Part shown: in pieces, positions 6,911 to 9,574 of the stretch
Position numbering within the stretch: position 1 is the first letter of the stretch
Layout of the letters: every line of letters starts with the position of its first letter
Assembly: GCA_964421755.1 (NCBI GenBank)
Contig: CAYQYP010000202.1
Coordinates: forward strand, 1 to 9,574
Direction: 5' to 3'
DNA: 9,574 nt
DNA from: CAVUUN01 sp964421755
GTDB lineage: Bacteria; Acidobacteriota; UBA6911; RPQK01
Notes under the pieces: model-generated
What the model was told of the DNA's origin: nothing
Seen by the model: the letters and a program-made list of their open reading frames with translations, nothing else
Database searches by the model: none
Program-made: the position numbers and the translations under genes

Positions 6911-7025
6911 TGGCCACTTCGCCCCGGTGTCGGAATTCCCTTTACGCTCCAAGTGCTTCTCCTTAGAATCCCCGGTGAAGTTGCACTGTGTTGGGGGCCT
7001 CCCACGATAACCACTTATCCTTGCC

Positions 7026-7032
7026 AGGAGGG
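7026..7032 (+). promoter_or_regulatory. Shine-Dalgarno site of the five-repeat gene
   Basis: AGGAGGG ends 4 nt before the ATG at 7037. It is strong and fixes the start. That start also gives a normal bacterial signal peptide. Confidence 0.7.
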
Positions 7033-7036
7033 TTAG

Positions 7037-8689
7037 ATGAGGGACTATCAGGTAACTCCGGTCGTTCGCAGACCGCAGGGGATGATCTTCTGTCTCCTGC
7101 TTTTCGCTCTGACCGCACACGGGTTGGCACAGACTTACCAACTGCGCCTGCAACAAAAGGTCTTCGCCCCCGGCGAAGAAATCCAGGTCGAGTTCTTCGC
7201 CTCTTCGCAATGGCACGATAGCGCCTGGATTGGCTTGATTCCGGCCGACATACGCCATGGCAGCGAATCGGAGAATGACAGGCATGATATCGCCTACCAG
7301 TACTTGAAGAAGCAAAGCAAAGGGACACTGGTTTTCAAGGCCCCGAGCAAGCCTGGCCAATGGGATCTGCGCATGCACGATACGGACAGCAACGGCCGGG
7401 AGATGGCGTTTGTCACGTTTACCGTCGCTGCTGACACCGATGACACGGCCGGCTATGGGTTGCGCCTGTACAACAACAGATTTGCGCCTGGTGAAGAGAT
7501 TCGCGTGGCTTTCAGGGCATCAAGTGAGTGGGACGACCGCGCTTGGATTGGCTTGATTCCCTCCGGAATCGCCCACGGGAGTGAGTCCGAGAACGACAAG
7601 CACGATGTGGCCTATCAGTATCTGAAGAAACAGAGCCGGGGCGTGCTGGTTTTCAAAGCGCCCGCCCAAAAGGGGCGGTGGGACTTGCGCTTGCACGACA
7701 CGGATAACAATGGCCGGGAGATAGACTCAGTCACCTTTACCGTGACCTCCGAAAAGGAGGACACGAGTTATGTGCTGAGTCTCGACAAAAACAAGTTTGC
7801 GCCCGGCGAAGAGATTCGTGTCCACTTCACCGCGTCAGGTGGTTGGCATGAGAGTGCGTGGATTGGTCTGATCCCCGCGAACATCACTCACGGCAGTGAG
7901 TTTGAGAACGACAAGCACGACGTGGCTTTTCAGAAACTGAACAAGCTAAGCACGGGGGTCATGGTTTTCAAAGCACCTGCGAAAACCGGCCAGTGGGACC
8001 TGCGAATGCACGACAGCGACAGTAACGGCCGCGAGGTTACCTTCATTACTTTTACAGTCACATCGGATGACTCGGCGCTCTACGAACTGTATCTTGATAA
8101 GAATCAGTTCACCCCCGGGGAAGAGATTCGAGTGCACTTCTCCGCCTCGCCGGGGTGGCCCGAAAATGCCTGGATTGGCCTGATTCCCGCCAACGTATCC
8201 CATGGCAGTGAGTCCGAGAATGATCAGCACGATATCGCGTTTCAATACTTGAAGAAGCAAAGAAACGGTCTGTTGGTTTTCAAGGCCCCTGGCCAGGCGG
8301 GCCAGTGGGACTTTCGTATGAACGACAGTGATACCAATGGCCGAGAGGTCGCGTCGGTGACCTTTACCGTGGGGTCAGTCACGCCGGAGGGTCCACATAT
8401 CTCCCTTGAAAAAAACGTTTTCGACACCGGAGAATCGATACGAGTCCATTTTGTCGCCTCTCCCCAGTGGTCCGATGATGCCTGGATAGGCATCATCCCC
8501 TCGGATACTCCCCACCGGAGTGAAGCCGAGAACGATCGGTTTGACGTTGCTTACCAGTACCTGAGGAAGCAGGCGCGTGGTTCGCTGGTTTTCACGGCGC
8601 CGGACAAGGCAGGGCAATGGGATTTTCGTATGCACGATACTGATAAAAACGGCCGGGAAATCTATAGTGTCACCTTTACCGTTCGGTGA
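7037..8689 (+). CDS. Secreted protein of five tandem ~105-residue AWIG/DxDxNG domains
   Basis: This 550-residue protein has a signal peptide at 1-32 (positive residues R11-R12, core MIFCLLLFALTA, probable cut around GLA/Q). The rest is five tandem copies of one domain, starting at about Y34, Y140, Y245, Y349 and H454. Each copy follows the order: YxLxLxxNxFxPGEEIRVxF, xxxW, AWIGLIP, HGSExEND, HDxAYQYLKKQ, GxLVFKAP, GQWDxRMHDxDxNGRE, VTFTV. The alternating hydrophobic pattern suggests a beta-sandwich (Ig-like) fold. A DxDxNG loop recurs at D115, D221, D326, D430 and D534; such loops often bind calcium in other families. Nothing else follows the last repeat: no membrane anchor and no sorting signal. 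I recognise similar single domains only as conserved hypothetical sequences, so no function is assigned. Adhesion or matrix scaffolding is a guess from the architecture. It follows the glycosyltransferase by 126 bp and may have its own promoter. Confidence 0.88.
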   Translation: MRDYQVTPVVRRPQGMIFCLLLFALTAHGLAQTYQLRLQQKVFAPGEEIQVEFFASSQWHDSAWIGLIPADIRHGSESENDRHDIAYQYLKKQSKGTLVFKAPSKPGQWDLRMHDTDSNGREMAFVTFTVAADTDDTAGYGLRLYNNRFAPGEEIRVAFRASSEWDDRAWIGLIPSGIAHGSESENDKHDVAYQYLKKQSRGVLVFKAPAQKGRWDLRLHDTDNNGREIDSVTFTVTSEKEDTSYVLSLDKNKFAPGEEIRVHFTASGGWHESAWIGLIPANITHGSEFENDKHDVAFQKLNKLSTGVMVFKAPAKTGQWDLRMHDSDSNGREVTFITFTVTSDDSALYELYLDKNQFTPGEEIRVHFSASPGWPENAWIGLIPANVSHGSESENDQHDIAFQYLKKQRNGLLVFKAPGQAGQWDFRMNDSDTNGREVASVTFTVGSVTPEGPHISLEKNVFDTGESIRVHFVASPQWSDDAWIGIIPSDTPHRSEAENDRFDVAYQYLRKQARGSLVFTAPDKAGQWDFRMHDTDKNGREIYSVTFTVR

Positions 8690-8749
8690 GTTAAGGGCGG
8701 ATGCCGTCTGAGACCGAGTTTCTCAGGCCGGTTGTCGGAGCCCGCACTG

Positions 8750-8843
8750 GCAGCGCCTTCCAGCGGAGTAAGCGGGTTCTATAGTAGCGCACAACCGAGC
8801 CCCGGCCCAGCGAGAACCCGCTTACTCCGCTGGAAGGCGCTGC
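8750..8843. repeat. Perfect 31-bp inverted repeat
   Basis: The arms 8750-8780 and 8813-8843 are exact reverse complements over 31 bp (starting GCAGCGCCTTCCAGCGGAG) around a 32-nt loop. Perfect identity of both arms suggests a recent origin or strong constraint. The arm contains GAGTAAGCGG, shared with the next inverted repeat. It lies 60 bp after the end of the five-repeat gene and could act as a 3' stabilising or terminating hairpin for it. Confidence 0.9.
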
Positions 8844-8862
8844 GAGGGTGTTGAATAAGGTC
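8844..8862 (+). repeat. Dispersed 19-nt motif, copy 2
   Basis: GAGGGTGTTGAATAAGGTC begins at the very base after the right arm of the 31-bp inverted repeat. It matches the copy at 4454-4472 at 16 of 19 positions. Both copies are followed within 10 nt by TGCGTT. Confidence 0.5.
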
Positions 8863-8966
8863 GGAGAAGTGCGTTCGACCCACAGGTATTGACGGACTTG
8901 TTATAGGCCGATGTCGTGCGGAGGGCGAGATCGAATGGAGCCGCGCACGAGAGCGAACGGCAGTAA

Positions 8967-9056
8967 GCGAGAGTAAGCGGACCACCAATCATTCGCTAAG
9001 TCGAGACATTTAAACACGAAGCAGTGGAGCGAGTCAGGTGGTCCGCTTACTCTCGC
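8967..9056. repeat. Perfect 20-bp inverted repeat
   Basis: The arms 8967-8986 (GCGAGAGTAAGCGGACCACC) and 9037-9056 are exact reverse complements around a 50-nt loop. The left side also shows a short direct duplication, AGTAAGCGAG next to AGTAAGCGGA, with a 10-nt period. The arm shares GAGTAAGCGG in the same orientation with the left arm of the inverted repeat at 8750-8843, so the two appear to belong to one repeat family. Confidence 0.85.
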
Positions 9057-9079
9057 TCGCTTCTCTGGCTGTCGAGTCT

Positions 9080-9332
9080 GTCGAGAAAGTTCTTAAGCAG
9101 AAAGGCCGGCACATATTAGCCCAGGGCGAAGCGTGCTTTTCGCGTAGCCCTGGGTCTACGGGTAAAGGCGGAGACAAGCACTGAAAGGGCGCAAGAACGG
9201 CAACATTATCAGGATCTTACGCCCTTACAGGGTTTCGCGGTCGAGACCGTGTTGACCCAGGGCTACGCGAAAAGCACGCTTCGCCCTGGGCTATTATGTG
9301 GCGGCCTTTCAGGCCTTAAGAACTTATTCGAC
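9080..9332. repeat. Composite palindrome with perfect 38-bp core arms and inner hairpin
   Basis: The core arms 9118-9155 and 9255-9292 are exact reverse complements over 38 bp. The match continues outward with a few mismatches and one small insertion to about 9080 and 9332 (AAGTTCTTAAG, then AAAGGCCG). Each core arm is itself a hairpin, because CCCAGGGC at one end pairs with GCCCTGGG at the other. The roughly 100-nt centre contains a further stem, AAGGGCGCAAGA against TCTTACGCCCTT, near 9188-9233. The result is a nested, cloverleaf-like structure. I see no coding potential that explains it. Confidence 0.88.
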
Positions 9333-9418
9333 GCCCTCTGTCGTGCGCGGCTTACGATCGCGATTACGGTCTCCAGTCAGGCTCAGCGGATGGATGCGTC
9401 TTCGTGCCCGGTGCCGGC

Positions 9419-9574
9419 TCACCCCCGCAGCAAATCGCCTCCGAGCTCGTTCTTGGTTCGGCGAAAGGCCAGGCTGTCTGACGCCATTCTGGAATCTCTC
9501 GTGTTCAGCAGCCCCGAGATATTCCTCTGCCGCTCGCTCAGGCTGGGGTGAGAGGAGAAGAAACCGGCGACAGC
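9419..9574 (-). CDS. C-terminal end of a probable M48-type metallopeptidase (5' end off window)
   Basis: The minus-strand frame is open from the right edge of the window to a TGA at 9421-9419, encoding the last 51 residues of a protein. The segment FFSSHPSLSERQRNI (visible residues 5-19) matches the conserved 'F-S-x-H-P-S/A-x-x-x-R' feature found near the C-terminus of M48-family zinc peptidases, after the HExxH catalytic region, which is outside the window. The rest (DSLAFRRTKNELGG) is consistent with the tail of such enzymes. These proteases act in the envelope or periplasm in quality control, but that role is inferred here from family only. The gene converges on the five-repeat gene across the palindrome-rich gap. 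Confidence 0.6.
   Translation of the reverse strand, partial: AVAGFFSSHPSLSERQRNISGLLNTRDSRMASDSLAFRRTKNELGGDLLRG

Larger units (their letters stand above)
8690..9418. other. Palindrome-rich intergenic gap
   Basis: These 729 bp between the convergent ends of the five-repeat gene and the M48-like gene hold three separate inverted repeats and the second copy of a 19-nt motif. I see no gene. A plus-strand open frame at 9249-9551 runs through a palindrome arm and then antisense to the M48-like gene, and is rejected. A short stem directly after the stop at 8689 (CTGAGA/TCTCAG, 8708-8726) has no T-tract. The palindromes sit where transcripts from both sides converge. Confidence 0.65.

Noticed and set aside
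6981..7011. Promoter for the five-repeat gene (TTGCAC ... GATAAC)
   Set aside because: The hexamers fit poorly and the spacing of 19 bp is too long; I cannot support it from sequence alone.
8708..8726. Intrinsic terminator after the five-repeat gene
   Set aside because: The stem CTGAGA/TCTCAG is only 6 bp and no T-tract follows.
8750..9332. CRISPR array
   Set aside because: The repeats are inverted pairs of different sequence, not direct repeats with regular spacers, and no cas gene is present.
9249..9551. Plus-strand 100-codon frame at the right edge
   Set aside because: Its first part is a palindrome arm and its second part is antisense to the M48-like C-terminus.

Overview
The window looks like a bacterial chromosome segment with moderately high GC. 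Signal-peptide-bearing repeat proteins, a DinB-like protein, a GT39-type membrane glycosyltransferase and many palindromic repeats would fit Acidobacteriota or a PVC-type (Planctomycetes/Verrucomicrobia) lineage. That placement rests on general protein resemblance and is weak. There is no rRNA, tRNA, CRISPR array or intact insertion sequence.

Layout. (1) 1-1791, minus strand: a large exported leucine-rich-repeat (LRR) protein that runs off the left edge with about 20 LRRs and the beginning of a fibronectin-III-like domain. (2) 1792-2251: a gap holding a candidate promoter and a 155-bp imperfect palindrome. (3) 2252-2821, minus: a small protein with a C2HC zinc-knuckle-like N-terminus followed by a region resembling plasmid pRiA4b ORF-3-like proteins. 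It is divergent, across a 91-bp spacer, from (4) a plus-strand pair, a DinB-superfamily-like protein (2913-3422) and an NAD(P)-binding atypical SDR (3445-4383). (5) 4384-5009: a gap holding an inverted pair of 65-bp hairpin units. (6) 5010-6910: a small cupin overlapping a GT39/PMT-like membrane glycosyltransferase by 4 bp (ATGA), so the two are probably translationally coupled. (7) 7037-8689: a secreted protein made of a signal peptide and five tandem ~105-residue domains, each carrying an invariant AWIG motif and a DxDxNG loop. (8) 8690-9418: a gap with three separate inverted repeats, two with perfect arms of 31 and 38 bp. (9) 9419-9574, minus: the C-terminal end of a gene, probably an M48-type metallopeptidase, entering from the right edge.

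The genes do not form one recognisable pathway. The DinB/SDR pair and the cupin/glycosyltransferase pair are each likely transcription units. The LRR protein and the five-repeat protein are export-type modular proteins whose partners are unknown. The two items most worth following are the five-repeat protein, a candidate calcium-binding beta-sandwich array, and the intergenic palindrome families. Two of those families share an architecture in which each arm of an inverted pair is itself a hairpin.
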